NCBI GenBank assembly: GCA_949296915.1
Contig: CASFPX010000001.1
Location: 124,001 to 188,000, forward strand
DNA from: Onthovicinus sp900555545
GTDB taxonomy: Bacteria > Bacillota > Clostridia > Oscillospirales > Acutalibacteraceae
DNA: 64,000 nt
Reading direction: 5' to 3'
Both the position numbers and the translations under genes were made by a program. Numbering within the stretch: the stretch's first letter is position 1; every line of letters begins with the position of its first letter. This document shows, piece by piece, positions 1 through 6,587 of the stretch. The notes beneath the pieces were generated by a model, which worked only from the letters and a program-made list of their open reading frames with translations, was not told where the DNA came from and searched no databases.

Positions 1-189
1 TAAGACTTCAATTCCATCCACACGTGGCATCATGATGTCCAGAATAATGCCGTCATACATGCCGGTACCCAAATAATCCAGTGCATCCGCACCGTTATAT
101 ACCGCATCCACGGAATAATTATTGTGCCTAAAAATAGTTACGAGCGCGTTGGAAAGTTCGCGCTCATCCTCTGCCAGCAACAGGCGCAT
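1..189 (-). CDS. Response regulator, receiver domain (partial)
   Basis: The reading frame opens with ATG at 189 and runs off the left edge, so only the first 63 residues are present. They form the start of a CheY-like receiver domain: MRLLLAEDE supplies the acidic pair, and GIILDIMMPRVDG carries the phospho-acceptor aspartate before the MMP turn. The ribosome site AAGGAGG lies about 8 nt before the ATG. The 'LLAEDE...LDIMMP' pattern is typical of OmpR/PhoB regulators, usually paired with a histidine kinase; the output domain and any kinase lie outside the window. It is encoded downstream of the prfB terminator, so it is probably its own transcription unit. Confidence 0.88.
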   Translation of the reverse strand, partial: MRLLLAEDERELSNALVTIFRHNNYSVDAVYNGADALDYLGTGMYDGIILDIMMPRVDGIEVL

Positions 190-250
190 GGTCACCGCCT
201 CCTTCAAAAGCAGGATAGCACGGGTTCTTTAACTGAAATTAAAAAAATAC

Positions 251-289
251 TGTAAAAAAATAAAAAGGGCAGTCCGCCATTGGACTGCC
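251..289 (-). terminator. Rho-independent terminator of prfB
   Basis: Perfect 8-bp stem (268-275 with 282-289, GGCAGTCC/GGACTGCC) with a 6-nt loop. On the minus strand it is followed by CTTTTTATTTTTTT, just after the prfB stop codon. Confidence 0.88.
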
Positions 290-299
290 GCCAAAATAT

Positions 300-1415
300 T
301 TACGCTTCATTTTTCTGGGATTCCATCTTCAGGTACGCGTTAATGAATCCGTCCAGATCGCCGTCCATCACAGCGTTAATGTTGCCGTTCTCAAAGCCGG
401 TGCGGTGGTCCTTGACAAGGGTATAGGGCATGAACACATAGGAGCGGATCTGGCTGCCCCAGGCAATCTCCTTCTGGACGCCCTTGATGTCCTCAATCTT
501 TTCCAGATGTTCGCGCTCCTTGATCTCCACCAGCTTGGATTTGAGCATGCGCATAGCGACCTCGCGGTTCTGGTGCTGGCTGCGCTCTACCTGGCAGGCG
601 ACAACGATGCCGGTGGGGATATGGGTGATACGCACAGCGGAGGAGGTCTTGTTGACTTTCTGCCCACCCGCGCCGCTGGAGCGGTAGGCCGTGATCTCAA
701 TATCGTCGGGGTTGATCTCCACATCCGTGTTGTCGTCAATCTCCGGCATAACCTCCAGTGAGGCAAAGGAGGTGTGGCGGCGGCCTGAAGAATCAAAAGG
801 AGAGATGCGCACCAGGCGGTGAACCCCCATCTCGCTCTTCAGATATCCGTAGGCATTTTCGCCTTCAATCAGCACGACGGCGGATTTGAGGCCGGCCTCT
901 TCCCCATCCAGGAAGTCGATCGTAGTGGCCTTAAAGCCGTGGCGCTCTGCCCAGCGGTTGTACATCCGGTACAGCATGGAGACCCAGTCCTGCGCCTCGG
1001 TGCCGCCGGCACCCGCGTGAAAGGTGAGGATGGCGTTGTTGGCATCATATTCCCCGGAGAGGAGCGTGACCAGCGTCTCCGACTTGATGCGTTCCTGAAT
1101 ATCCGTAACGCTTGCACGGCACTCGGGGAGCAGCTCGGGATCCTCCTCCTCGTTGGAGAGTTCGATCATCATCAGCGCATCGTCAAAGTCGGCGCACAGT
1201 TTTTCGTACATCCCCACCTTGTCCTTCAGTCGGCTGGTCTTTTGGAGTACTTTCTGGGAGTTCTCCAGATCGTCCCAAAAGCCCTCTTTGGCAGCCTCGG
1301 CCTCCAGCTCGGCAATCTCTTTCTTTTTATCCGCAATATCCAGCGCGTCGCCCAAGTCGTCCAAGGCCTTTTTTTCATTCAGCAGCTCCAATCGGAGCTC
1401 CTCAAATTGAAGCAT
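300..1415 (-). CDS. prfB: Peptide chain release factor 2, single uninterrupted frame
   Basis: RF2 recognises UGA and UAA stop codons and triggers peptidyl-tRNA hydrolysis in the ribosome. The 371-residue protein has the SPF anticodon-like tripeptide (RISPFDSSG) and the universal GGQ loop (SSGAGGQKVNK). The start at 1415 has an AAGGAG site 8 nt upstream. Most bacterial prfB genes carry an in-frame UGA near codon 25 that needs a +1 frameshift and autoregulates synthesis. Here the N-terminus (ending LGDAL, then DIADKKK) reads through without interruption, so that autoregulatory device is absent. It has its own promoter and terminator and appears monocistronic. Confidence 0.97.
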   Translation of the reverse strand: MLQFEELRLELLNEKKALDDLGDALDIADKKKEIAELEAEAAKEGFWDDLENSQKVLQKTSRLKDKVGMYEKLCADFDDALMMIELSNEEEDPELLPECRASVTDIQERIKSETLVTLLSGEYDANNAILTFHAGAGGTEAQDWVSMLYRMYNRWAERHGFKATTIDFLDGEEAGLKSAVVLIEGENAYGYLKSEMGVHRLVRISPFDSSGRRHTSFASLEVMPEIDDNTDVEINPDDIEITAYRSSGAGGQKVNKTSSAVRITHIPTGIVVACQVERSQHQNREVAMRMLKSKLVEIKEREHLEKIEDIKGVQKEIAWGSQIRSYVFMPYTLVKDHRTGFENGNINAVMDGDLDGFINAYLKMESQKNEA

Positions 1416-1449
1416 AAGCTTTCTCCTTCAATCAATTCATATTGTGCTT

Positions 1450-1478
1450 ATTATACCGGATCACAGCCCAAATGTAAA
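1450..1478 (-). promoter_or_regulatory. Sigma-A promoter of prfB
   Basis: On the minus strand TTTACA (1473-1478), 17-nt spacer, perfect TATAAT (1450-1455). Transcription would start about 30 nt before the prfB ATG. Confidence 0.85.
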
Positions 1479-1548
1479 GGGTGGGGAACAGAACGAGACC
1501 GCGGGACACAGAATCCCACGGCCTGCGTGTGAAAACCAATTTTTGTGC

Positions 1549-2793
1549 TTACAGCACGTAGATGCGCACCATCCGTGAGCCCCACTGGTAGCACTCGGAG
1601 AGCGTATTCATATACAGGTCGACCGTAAAATGGCCTTGCCCGGCGAATCCACCCGTGTCGGCGGCAATGCAGTAGCCGTACACATAACTGCCGTCCAGCG
1701 AGACAATATACAGCTCCGTACCATAGGGGATCTGATTGGGGTCTACGGCAATATAGCCTGGCTGTGCCACCTTGCCGGTAGCTGTATGCCCGCCGCCCGT
1801 ATAGGCGGCTGCGCGGCCCTCGATGATATCCCTGTAGTTGGTGGGCTGGCCGTTCTCGTCAAACTGGATCCAGTCCGGCGTTGCAAATCCGGAAATTGGC
1901 GTGTTGGTCTTGAGCTTGATATCGGCATATTTCTTTTTTGTGCCGATAAGTTTTACCTCATTGACAGGGGCCTCGAGAATCTCTTCGGAGATTACAGTGC
2001 TCTCCGAAACGGCGCCATCGACCAGCTTGTCGCGGTAGACAACATTGCGGACCCCGTCCTTACCCTGTGTCTCGATCTCTGTCTCGCCCTCATAGAGGCT
2101 GTCGGTTTTTTGTTCAATTGTTTCGTATGGAACCGCCTCATTCTCCACGGCGCGCTCCCTGTACGTGACCCGGCCCACGGTGATCGACATACCACTGGTC
2201 AGCGGAGTGTTGACGGCCGGGGAGGTCTCGTCGTTTTCACCCAGTGCGATCCCCGCGCTTTGGAGCGCGTCCGCAACGGTGTCGCCCTGCACGTCGTAGG
2301 TAGCGGTCTTGCCATCTGCTGTAATCGTGACGTTATGGCCGTACAGGATGCGGATCTGCATCCCCTCGGTGAGGGGGGCGTCCGCCCGGCAGTCAAGATT
2401 GTCCCGGTCGGACAGTTCAATGCCGGCCGCAGCGACAGCATCGGCGGCGGTGCCAGCCGTGCGCACGGCAACGGGTGCGCCCTTATTGATAACGGTCACG
2501 TTGTGGACGCGGCTGATGACGATTTTACTGCCGTCCTTTCCGGTAAAGGCGGAAGTGTCCAGCCGGTCCTCTGTTGTGAATTCGATATTAAATTGTTCCA
2601 GGATATCCTCTGCATTGGTTTTCACGGTTCTGACTTCCTGTGTAACGCCATCGTCAACGATTTCCACCGAGTAGGTGACGTTGACTGCCGCGAACGCAGT
2701 CCCTGCACTGAATACCGCAAGTGCAATTATTGCCAGCAGGCGCGTGCGCAGCGGACGTGCAAGGTCCGCCATCTTGTGTAAACGTTCTGACAT
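1549..2793 (-). CDS. YabE-like wall protein: DUF348, G5 and 3D domains
   Basis: Exported cell-wall protein of 414 residues. The chosen ATG (2793) has AAGGAG 7 nt upstream; a longer in-frame start at 2847 lacks one. A basic N-terminus and hydrophobic segment (LLAIIALAVFSAGTAFA) form a signal peptide or anchor. Then come two or three DUF348 ubiquitin-like repeats (about residues 35-190), a G5 domain (about 190-270) and a C-terminal 3D domain (about 300-414) with the aspartate signature AADTGG...VDLYM. 3D domains have the double-psi barrel fold of MltA lytic transglycosylases; Bacillus YabE and YocH and actinobacterial Rpf proteins share the architecture. The likely role is peptidoglycan remodelling at growth resumption. 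It is transcribed alone. Confidence 0.92.
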   Translation of the reverse strand: MSERLHKMADLARPLRTRLLAIIALAVFSAGTAFAAVNVTYSVEIVDDGVTQEVRTVKTNAEDILEQFNIEFTTEDRLDTSAFTGKDGSKIVISRVHNVTVINKGAPVAVRTAGTAADAVAAAGIELSDRDNLDCRADAPLTEGMQIRILYGHNVTITADGKTATYDVQGDTVADALQSAGIALGENDETSPAVNTPLTSGMSITVGRVTYRERAVENEAVPYETIEQKTDSLYEGETEIETQGKDGVRNVVYRDKLVDGAVSESTVISEEILEAPVNEVKLIGTKKKYADIKLKTNTPISGFATPDWIQFDENGQPTNYRDIIEGRAAAYTGGGHTATGKVAQPGYIAVDPNQIPYGTELYIVSLDGSYVYGYCIAADTGGFAGQGHFTVDLYMNTLSECYQWGSRMVRIYVL

Positions 2794-2889
2794 GAAATTC
2801 TCCTTTTCCAAAACGCAGATCCCGGTATTGAACCGGCGCTCCGCCATCTGAAATTGCGGATTCCAGCTTCCCGAAACCCGACGTTGCCC

Positions 2890-2918
2890 ATTATATTTGC
2901 AACTTTTGAAGTTGTCAA
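2890..2918 (-). promoter_or_regulatory. Sigma-A promoter of the G5/3D gene
   Basis: Consensus TTGACA (2913-2918), 17-nt spacer and perfect TATAAT (2890-2895) on the minus strand, about 97 nt before the chosen ATG at 2793. It gives a leader of roughly 90 nt; no known riboswitch was recognised there. Confidence 0.88.
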
Positions 2919-3052
2919 ATAAAAAAACGAATTCAATTTATACAAGTTGCACAACTGTTTGGACATTTGTTCGAGCTTTTACCCGGATGAACCTGCGTTT
3001 TTCCCTTTTTATGCCATTAATGTACCCCGCTTTTTTGTGAAAATTCGAAAAA

Positions 3053-3080
3053 GTTACATAATGGTTACAAATAGGTGACA
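3053..3080 (-). promoter_or_regulatory. Triple 11-bp direct repeat, WalR-like box
   Basis: On the minus strand TGTCAC-N5-TGTAAC-N5-TGTAAC (plus strand GTTACA 3053-3058, GTTACA 3064-3069, GTGACA 3075-3080). The last two units match the published WalR/YycF consensus TGTWAH-N5-TGTWAH. They lie upstream of a 3D-domain wall gene, the class WalR controls in Bacillus. The distance to the predicted -35 (about 135 bp) is long, so the target promoter is uncertain. Confidence 0.45.
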
Positions 3081-3153
3081 AAAAGTATCGTCAAAGGGCG
3101 GCTGCATTCCCCTTTGACAGACGGTAAAGCGCGTGTTCTCAACACTTTTCGGG

Positions 3154-3194
3154 CACAAAAAAATGACGAAGCGGCGCGTATTTTGCCGCTTCGT
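3154..3194 (-). terminator. Terminator after zinc-ribbon gene
   Basis: Perfect 10-bp stem ACGAAGCGGC/GCCGCTTCGT (3166-3175, 3185-3194) with a 9-nt loop, followed on the minus strand by CATTTTTTTG, 24 nt after the stop at 3218. Confidence 0.9.
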
Positions 3195-3217
3195 CGGACA
3201 AATTTTATTCCATCGAA

Positions 3218-3553
3218 TCAGAGCAGAACGGCGGTAACAAACAGGGCAATCAGTCCCAGCAACAGACCGATAACCGCCAGCGCTGCCCAAACCAGCAAAC
3301 CGGCCAGGCAGGACTTAGCTGTCGCCGGTCGGTCTGTCTGCCATTTCAGGTACAGGAACAATCCCACTAAGGGAATGCAAAACGCGAGAAAAGACCAAAT
3401 AAATCCGCCGTCATCACTGGGATTAGCCGTCTGGGCGGAATCCCGCCCGGGGCCGTCCGTTTCAGAGCCAGCGCCAGGATCCAGCCGCGCTCCACACTGG
3501 ATACAGAACAGGGCATCTGCTGCGGCCTTGGCGCCGCATTTTACACAGAACAT
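3218..3553 (-). CDS. Zinc-ribbon membrane protein
   Basis: A 111-residue protein with an N-terminal zinc ribbon (MFCVKCGAK...FCIQCGA, two CxxC pairs), a short linker rich in small and acidic residues, and two hydrophobic segments (FIWSFLAFCIPLVGLFLYLKW and LLVWAALAVIGLLLGLIALFVTAVLL). The ATG at 3553 has GGGAGGAG 8 nt upstream; an ATG 24 nt further up has no such site. The conserved 'IPLVGLFLYLKWQTDRP.TAK' stretch repeats in the neighbouring gene at 3661-4065, so the two are tandem paralogues. The function is unknown. Zinc-ribbon plus membrane-helix proteins are common in Firmicutes and are usually annotated 'zinc ribbon domain-containing protein'. Confidence 0.85.
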   Translation of the reverse strand: MFCVKCGAKAAADALFCIQCGARLDPGAGSETDGPGRDSAQTANPSDDGGFIWSFLAFCIPLVGLFLYLKWQTDRPATAKSCLAGLLVWAALAVIGLLLGLIALFVTAVLL

Positions 3554-3660
3554 TTTCAATTCTCCTCCCTGGTGCATGGGAGAACCATGCGAACATCCGG
3601 CTCAGACACGACAGGTATACCGGATTATTCTGTTTGGATCCAGCCGGAACAGTTGGATTT

Positions 3661-4065
3661 TTAGAACAGGCCAGCTGTCAGCCCCATGCTCAAATAGTAA
3701 GGCACTGCGCTGAAGACAAACGTAGTCAGAAGAACTGACACAATTGAAAGGACAACCTCTATTATTACACCTACAAGCGCACCAATTCCGCACGCTTTGG
3801 CCGTATTGGGCCGTTCAGTCCGCCAGACCAGGTACAGGATCAAGCCCACAATTGGGATCAGGAAGCCGAGACCGCCCCACAGGCATCCGCCGCGATCCTC
3901 GGGCGCCGGCTGCTGGTAGTATGGCTGCTGATAATAGGGGGGCTGCTGATACCCTCCGTTTGTATAGTCCGGCTCTGTTCCCTGAGCTGTAAGAGGCGCC
4001 CCGCAGTTCAGGCAGAAGCGCGCCGATGCGTCGTTGACGACAGTTCCGCAATTTTGACAAATCAT
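3661..4065 (-). CDS. Zinc-ribbon membrane protein, Q/Y-rich linker
   Basis: A 134-residue paralogue of the adjacent 3218-3553 gene. The N-terminal zinc ribbon is ICQNCGTV...FCLNCGAP. A Gln/Tyr/Pro linker (GGYQQPPYYQQPYYQQPAP) joins it to two membrane segments, the first being LGFLIPIVGLILYLVWRTERP, clearly similar to its neighbour. The ATG at 4065 follows AAGGCGGTG by 9 nt; a GTG at 4089 is possible. The two genes lie 107 bp apart on the same strand. The function is unknown; a scaffold or signalling role at the membrane is speculation. Confidence 0.82.
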   Translation of the reverse strand: MICQNCGTVVNDASARFCLNCGAPLTAQGTEPDYTNGGYQQPPYYQQPYYQQPAPEDRGGCLWGGLGFLIPIVGLILYLVWRTERPNTAKACGIGALVGVIIEVVLSIVSVLLTTFVFSAVPYYLSMGLTAGLF

Positions 4066-4130
4066 AAAAGTAAACACCGCCTTATCCACAAGATTCAGTA
4101 GTTTGATCTACCACTATCATACCATATCTA

Positions 4131-4841
4131 TCACCAGCCGTCTATACCACTTTTCATCATGGCGCCGGTTATTTTTTCGCATATCCCGTCATATTCCGCC
4201 TCCAGCCCGGCGATCAACTGTTTGGTCTGCTCGCGCTGCGTGTTGCCATCCACCGGGCACCGGCTCTTGACAACCGGCAGGCCGATCCGCTTCACCGCCG
4301 CCGTGATCTCGCGCTCCCGCAGGAGGATCAGCGGCCGGATTATGGTCAGATCCTTACGGCTCATATATGTCACAGGGGCGAAACAGCCTATCCTTCCGCC
4401 TTTGATTAAATTCATCAAAAAGGTCTCCGCCGCATCGTCCATGTGGTGGCCGAGCGCAACCTTATTGCAGCCGTTTTCCTTAGCCAGATCGTCGAGCGCA
4501 CCGCGCCGCATCCTGGAGCACAAACTGCAAGGATTTTTCTCCTGCCGAATATCAAAAATCACATGTGCCAATTGGGTTCTTTTGACAACATACGGCACGT
4601 GATTTGCATCACAGATAGACTGTAATTTGGTATAATCCGTTTCCTTATTATTATAACAGGGATCTAGCGAAATGGCGACAAGCTCAAACGGGTGTGGAAA
4701 ATAGCGTTGAATTTCACATAATCCGGCCAGCAGGGCGATGGAATCCTTCCCGCCTGAGACGCCCACGGCGATCCGGTCCCCGGGGGCGATCATATGGTAC
4801 TTTTCGATAGCGGCGCGCATACTGCCGGCAAGTTTCTGCAT
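4131..4841 (-). CDS. TtcA-family tRNA 2-thiolation ATPase
   Basis: A 236-residue PP-loop ATPase of the TtcA/TilS superfamily, which adenylates tRNA cytidine-32 and inserts sulfur using a [4Fe-4S] cluster. The PP-loop is GVSGGKDSIAL near the N-terminus. The PCSLC pair and the later cysteine in RCPVDG match the three TtcA cluster cysteines, and GHHMDDAAETFLMNL is the second family motif. A strong promoter at 4876-4904 starts transcription near 4869, which excludes the longer frame from 4931. The ATG at 4841 has GGGAGGG about 8 nt upstream. Shorter than proteobacterial TtcA, as is common for the Firmicute homologues; the exact tRNA target is inferred. Confidence 0.85.
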   Translation of the reverse strand: MQKLAGSMRAAIEKYHMIAPGDRIAVGVSGGKDSIALLAGLCEIQRYFPHPFELVAISLDPCYNNKETDYTKLQSICDANHVPYVVKRTQLAHVIFDIRQEKNPCSLCSRMRRGALDDLAKENGCNKVALGHHMDDAAETFLMNLIKGGRIGCFAPVTYMSRKDLTIIRPLILLREREITAAVKRIGLPVVKSRCPVDGNTQREQTKQLIAGLEAEYDGICEKITGAMMKSGIDGW

Positions 4842-4875
4842 GGGAAGAGCCCTCCCGCCTATGGATTTCACCTTT

Positions 4876-4904
4876 ATTCTATCCGATTTTTGGGCCGTTG
4901 TAAA
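4876..4904 (-). promoter_or_regulatory. Sigma-A promoter of the ttcA-like gene
   Basis: Minus strand TTTACA (4899-4904), 17-nt spacer, TAGAAT (4876-4881). It fixes the start codon of the gene downstream at 4841. Confidence 0.8.
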
Positions 4905-4999
4905 GAAAAATGGAAGATTAGATTTTGGCATGATTAACGGAGAATAGCAGAGAATAAATGAGATTATATTTTATAAATTAAAAAATTGGGAAAAACCCA

Positions 5000-5028
5000 T
5001 TGACTTTTTGAATGCGATATGCTATGAT
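5000..5028 (+). promoter_or_regulatory. Sigma-A promoter of rplM-rpsI
   Basis: TTGACT (5000-5005), 17-nt spacer, TATGAT (5023-5028). The leader to the rplM ATG is about 50 nt, a place where L13 autoregulatory leaders occur in Firmicutes; I could not confirm one by eye. Confidence 0.8.
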
Positions 5029-5084
5029 CTATGCTGTTGCAGATTGAGACACGATCAAATTCTAATTTAAGGAGGAAGTTCAGT

Positions 5085-5513
5085 ATGTCAACGTATATGC
5101 CCAAGGCGGGCGATATCACCCGCGATTGGTACGTGATTGACGCAGCGGGCAAGCCGCTCGGCCGCGTCGCCGCTGAAGCCGCCAGGCTGCTCCGCGGCAA
5201 GCATAAGCCCACGTTCGCCCCCCATGCGGACTGCGGGGATCATGTGATTATTATCAATGCCGCTCAGGCTGTCCTCACCGGCAGCAAGCTGGATAAGAAG
5301 ATGTATTATCATCACACCGGCTACATCGGCAACATGAAGAAGGTTCAGTATTCCACCCTGATGCGCGAGAAGCCGGCTTTTGCTATGACAAAAGCGGTCA
5401 AAGGTATGCTCCCGGCCAACACCATCGGGCGCAACGCCATGACCAGGCTCCGTGTATACACAGGTGCCGAACACGAACAGGCCGCTCAGAAACCGACTGA
5501 GTGGAAATTTTAA
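5085..5513 (+). CDS. rplM: 50S ribosomal protein L13
   Basis: A 142-residue L13, an early-assembly 23S rRNA-binding protein. It shows the family pattern DWYVIDAAGKPLGRVA at the N-terminus and MLPANTIGRNAMTRLRVY towards the C-terminus. The ATG at 5085 has AAGGAGG 9 nt upstream; the longer frame from 5031 lacks a ribosome site and overlaps the promoter. It is followed after 19 nt by rpsI in the near-universal rplM-rpsI operon. Confidence 0.98.
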   Translation: MSTYMPKAGDITRDWYVIDAAGKPLGRVAAEAARLLRGKHKPTFAPHADCGDHVIIINAAQAVLTGSKLDKKMYYHHTGYIGNMKKVQYSTLMREKPAFAMTKAVKGMLPANTIGRNAMTRLRVYTGAEHEQAAQKPTEWKF

Positions 5514-5532
5514 TCAGGGGAGGGTATAACAG

Positions 5533-5931
5533 ATGTACGAGACGAATCCTTTCTACTACGGCACAGGCCGTAGGAAGAAGTCTGTCGCCCGCGTCCGCGT
5601 TTATGCCGGCACAGGCAAGATCACGATCAATGAGAGGGACATCGACGAATACTTTGGCCTTGAGACACTCAAGCTCATCGTCCGCCAGCCCCTTGCGCTT
5701 ACCGAGACCACCGAGAAGTTCGATATCGTCTGCCGTGTTAACGGCGGCGGCGTGACGGGCCAGGCCGGTGCAATCCGCCACGGTATCGCCCGCGCACTGC
5801 TTCAGTACGATCCGGAGCTGCGCTCCGCGCTCAAGAAGGCCGGATTCCTCACCCGCGATCCGAGGATGAAGGAGCGGAAAAAGTACGGCCTCAAAGGTGC
5901 CCGCCGTGCTCCGCAGTTCTCCAAGCGCTAA
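5533..5931 (+). CDS. rpsI: 30S ribosomal protein S9
   Basis: A 132-residue S9, whose C-terminal tail reaches the ribosomal P site. It shows YGTGRRKKSVARVR at the N-terminus and the invariant C-terminal QFSKR, with GGGVTGQAGAIRHGIARAL between. A GGGGAGGG ribosome site precedes the ATG. It is the second gene of the rplM-rpsI operon, which ends in the terminator just downstream. Confidence 0.98.
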   Translation: MYETNPFYYGTGRRKKSVARVRVYAGTGKITINERDIDEYFGLETLKLIVRQPLALTETTEKFDIVCRVNGGGVTGQAGAIRHGIARALLQYDPELRSALKKAGFLTRDPRMKERKKYGLKGARRAPQFSKR

Positions 5932-5953
5932 AATTTCATTTTCGAGATTTTAT

Positions 5954-5980
5954 CCCGCAGGTTTTCCTGTGGGTTTTTTT
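5954..5980 (+). terminator. Terminator of rplM-rpsI
   Basis: Stem CCCGCAGG/CCTGTGGG (5954-5961, 5966-5973; one G-U type mismatch) with a TTTT loop, followed by seven T residues. Confidence 0.88.
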
Positions 5981-6029
5981 ATTGCTTTCTATCAACAGGG
6001 ATTTAAATTACCATTTTTTCAGGAGGAGG

Positions 6030-6058
6030 TTGACATTTTGGGTTAGCGGTGGTAAACT
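6030..6058 (+). promoter_or_regulatory. Promoter of feo operon 1
   Basis: TTGACA (6030-6035), 17-nt spacer, TAAACT (6053-6058). The predicted start point (about 6065) falls inside the adjacent palindrome, as expected for a repressed iron-uptake promoter. Confidence 0.7.
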
Positions 6059-6062
6059 TATA

Positions 6063-6078
6063 GTTAGCTTGAGCTAAC
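6063..6078 (+). promoter_or_regulatory. Palindromic operator, DtxR/IdeR-like
   Basis: Perfect inverted repeat GTTAGCT-TG-AGCTAAC. It overlaps the predicted feo transcription start, and a further half site GGTTAGC lies at 6041-6047. TTAGnnnnnnCTAA symmetry resembles DtxR-family metalloregulator sites and does not resemble the Fur box. That a ferrous-iron-bound repressor uses it is an inference from position and symmetry. Confidence 0.6.
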
Positions 6079-6104
6079 AATTGTTACACGGGAGATGATT
6101 GATA

Positions 6105-6338
6105 ATGACAGAACAGAAAAGTTCCCTGCCCCTGAGCCTGCTTGGCTCAGGGGGGCGCGGGACCGTTTATGCACTGCGTGGGCGGGAGGACATCCAGCAT
6201 TTTTTGGAAAATCTTGGATTTGTACCCGGTACAGACGTATCTGTAATCAATGAGATCGGCGGAAATGTAATCGTCAATATTAAGGATACACGCGTGGCGG
6301 TCAGCCGCTCCATGGCCAACAAAATCATTGTACAGTAG
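6105..6338 (+). CDS. FeoA family protein (first copy)
   Basis: A 77-residue SH3-like FeoA domain protein, a small cytosolic partner of the FeoB ferrous-iron transporter. Typical features are an N-terminal LSLLGSGGRGTVYALRG strand region, the FVPGTDVSVI turn and the C-terminal DTRVAVSRSMANKIIV, where the A/R-x-S-x-x-x-A-x-x-I pattern ends the fold. The ATG at 6105 is preceded by GGGAG; a TTG two codons upstream is less likely. First gene of an operon feoA-feoA-feoB-Cys-rich protein, 15 nt before the second feoA. Confidence 0.93.
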   Translation: MTEQKSSLPLSLLGSGGRGTVYALRGREDIQHFLENLGFVPGTDVSVINEIGGNVIVNIKDTRVAVSRSMANKIIVQ

Positions 6339-6353
6339 GGGGAGGCACCTGTT

Positions 6354-6572
6354 ATGACATTAAAAGAAATAAAACCTGGCCAATCCGTCTCCGTAGTCAA
6401 ACTCACCGGAGAGGGGGCAATCAAACGTCGCATTATGGATATGGGGATCACCAAGGGGGTACAGATCCTGGTGCGCAAGGTGGCCCCGCTGGGGGATCCC
6501 ATCGAGGTAAATGTGCGCGGATACGAACTGTCACTCCGCAAGAGTGAGGCTGAAAACATTATAGTTGGTTAA
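6354..6572 (+). CDS. FeoA family protein (second copy)
   Basis: A 72-residue FeoA domain: VSVVKLTGEGAIKRRIMDMGITKG is the canonical N-terminal motif (L-G-x-x-R-R-L-x-x-M-G) and DPIEVNVRGYELSLRKSEAENI the canonical C-terminal motif. It is closer to the textbook FeoA consensus than the copy upstream. It sits 15 nt after that copy and 15 nt before feoB, each gene with its own GGAGG-type site. Two tandem FeoA proteins serving one FeoB is common in Clostridia. Confidence 0.95.
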   Translation: MTLKEIKPGQSVSVVKLTGEGAIKRRIMDMGITKGVQILVRKVAPLGDPIEVNVRGYELSLRKSEAENIIVG

Positions 6573-6587
6573 GGAGGGAAATGCACA

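Noticed and set aside
2794..3150. c-di-AMP (ydaO) riboswitch before the G5/3D gene
   Set aside because: The predicted leader is only about 90 nt and lacks the conserved core, although such riboswitches often precede wall-hydrolase genes.
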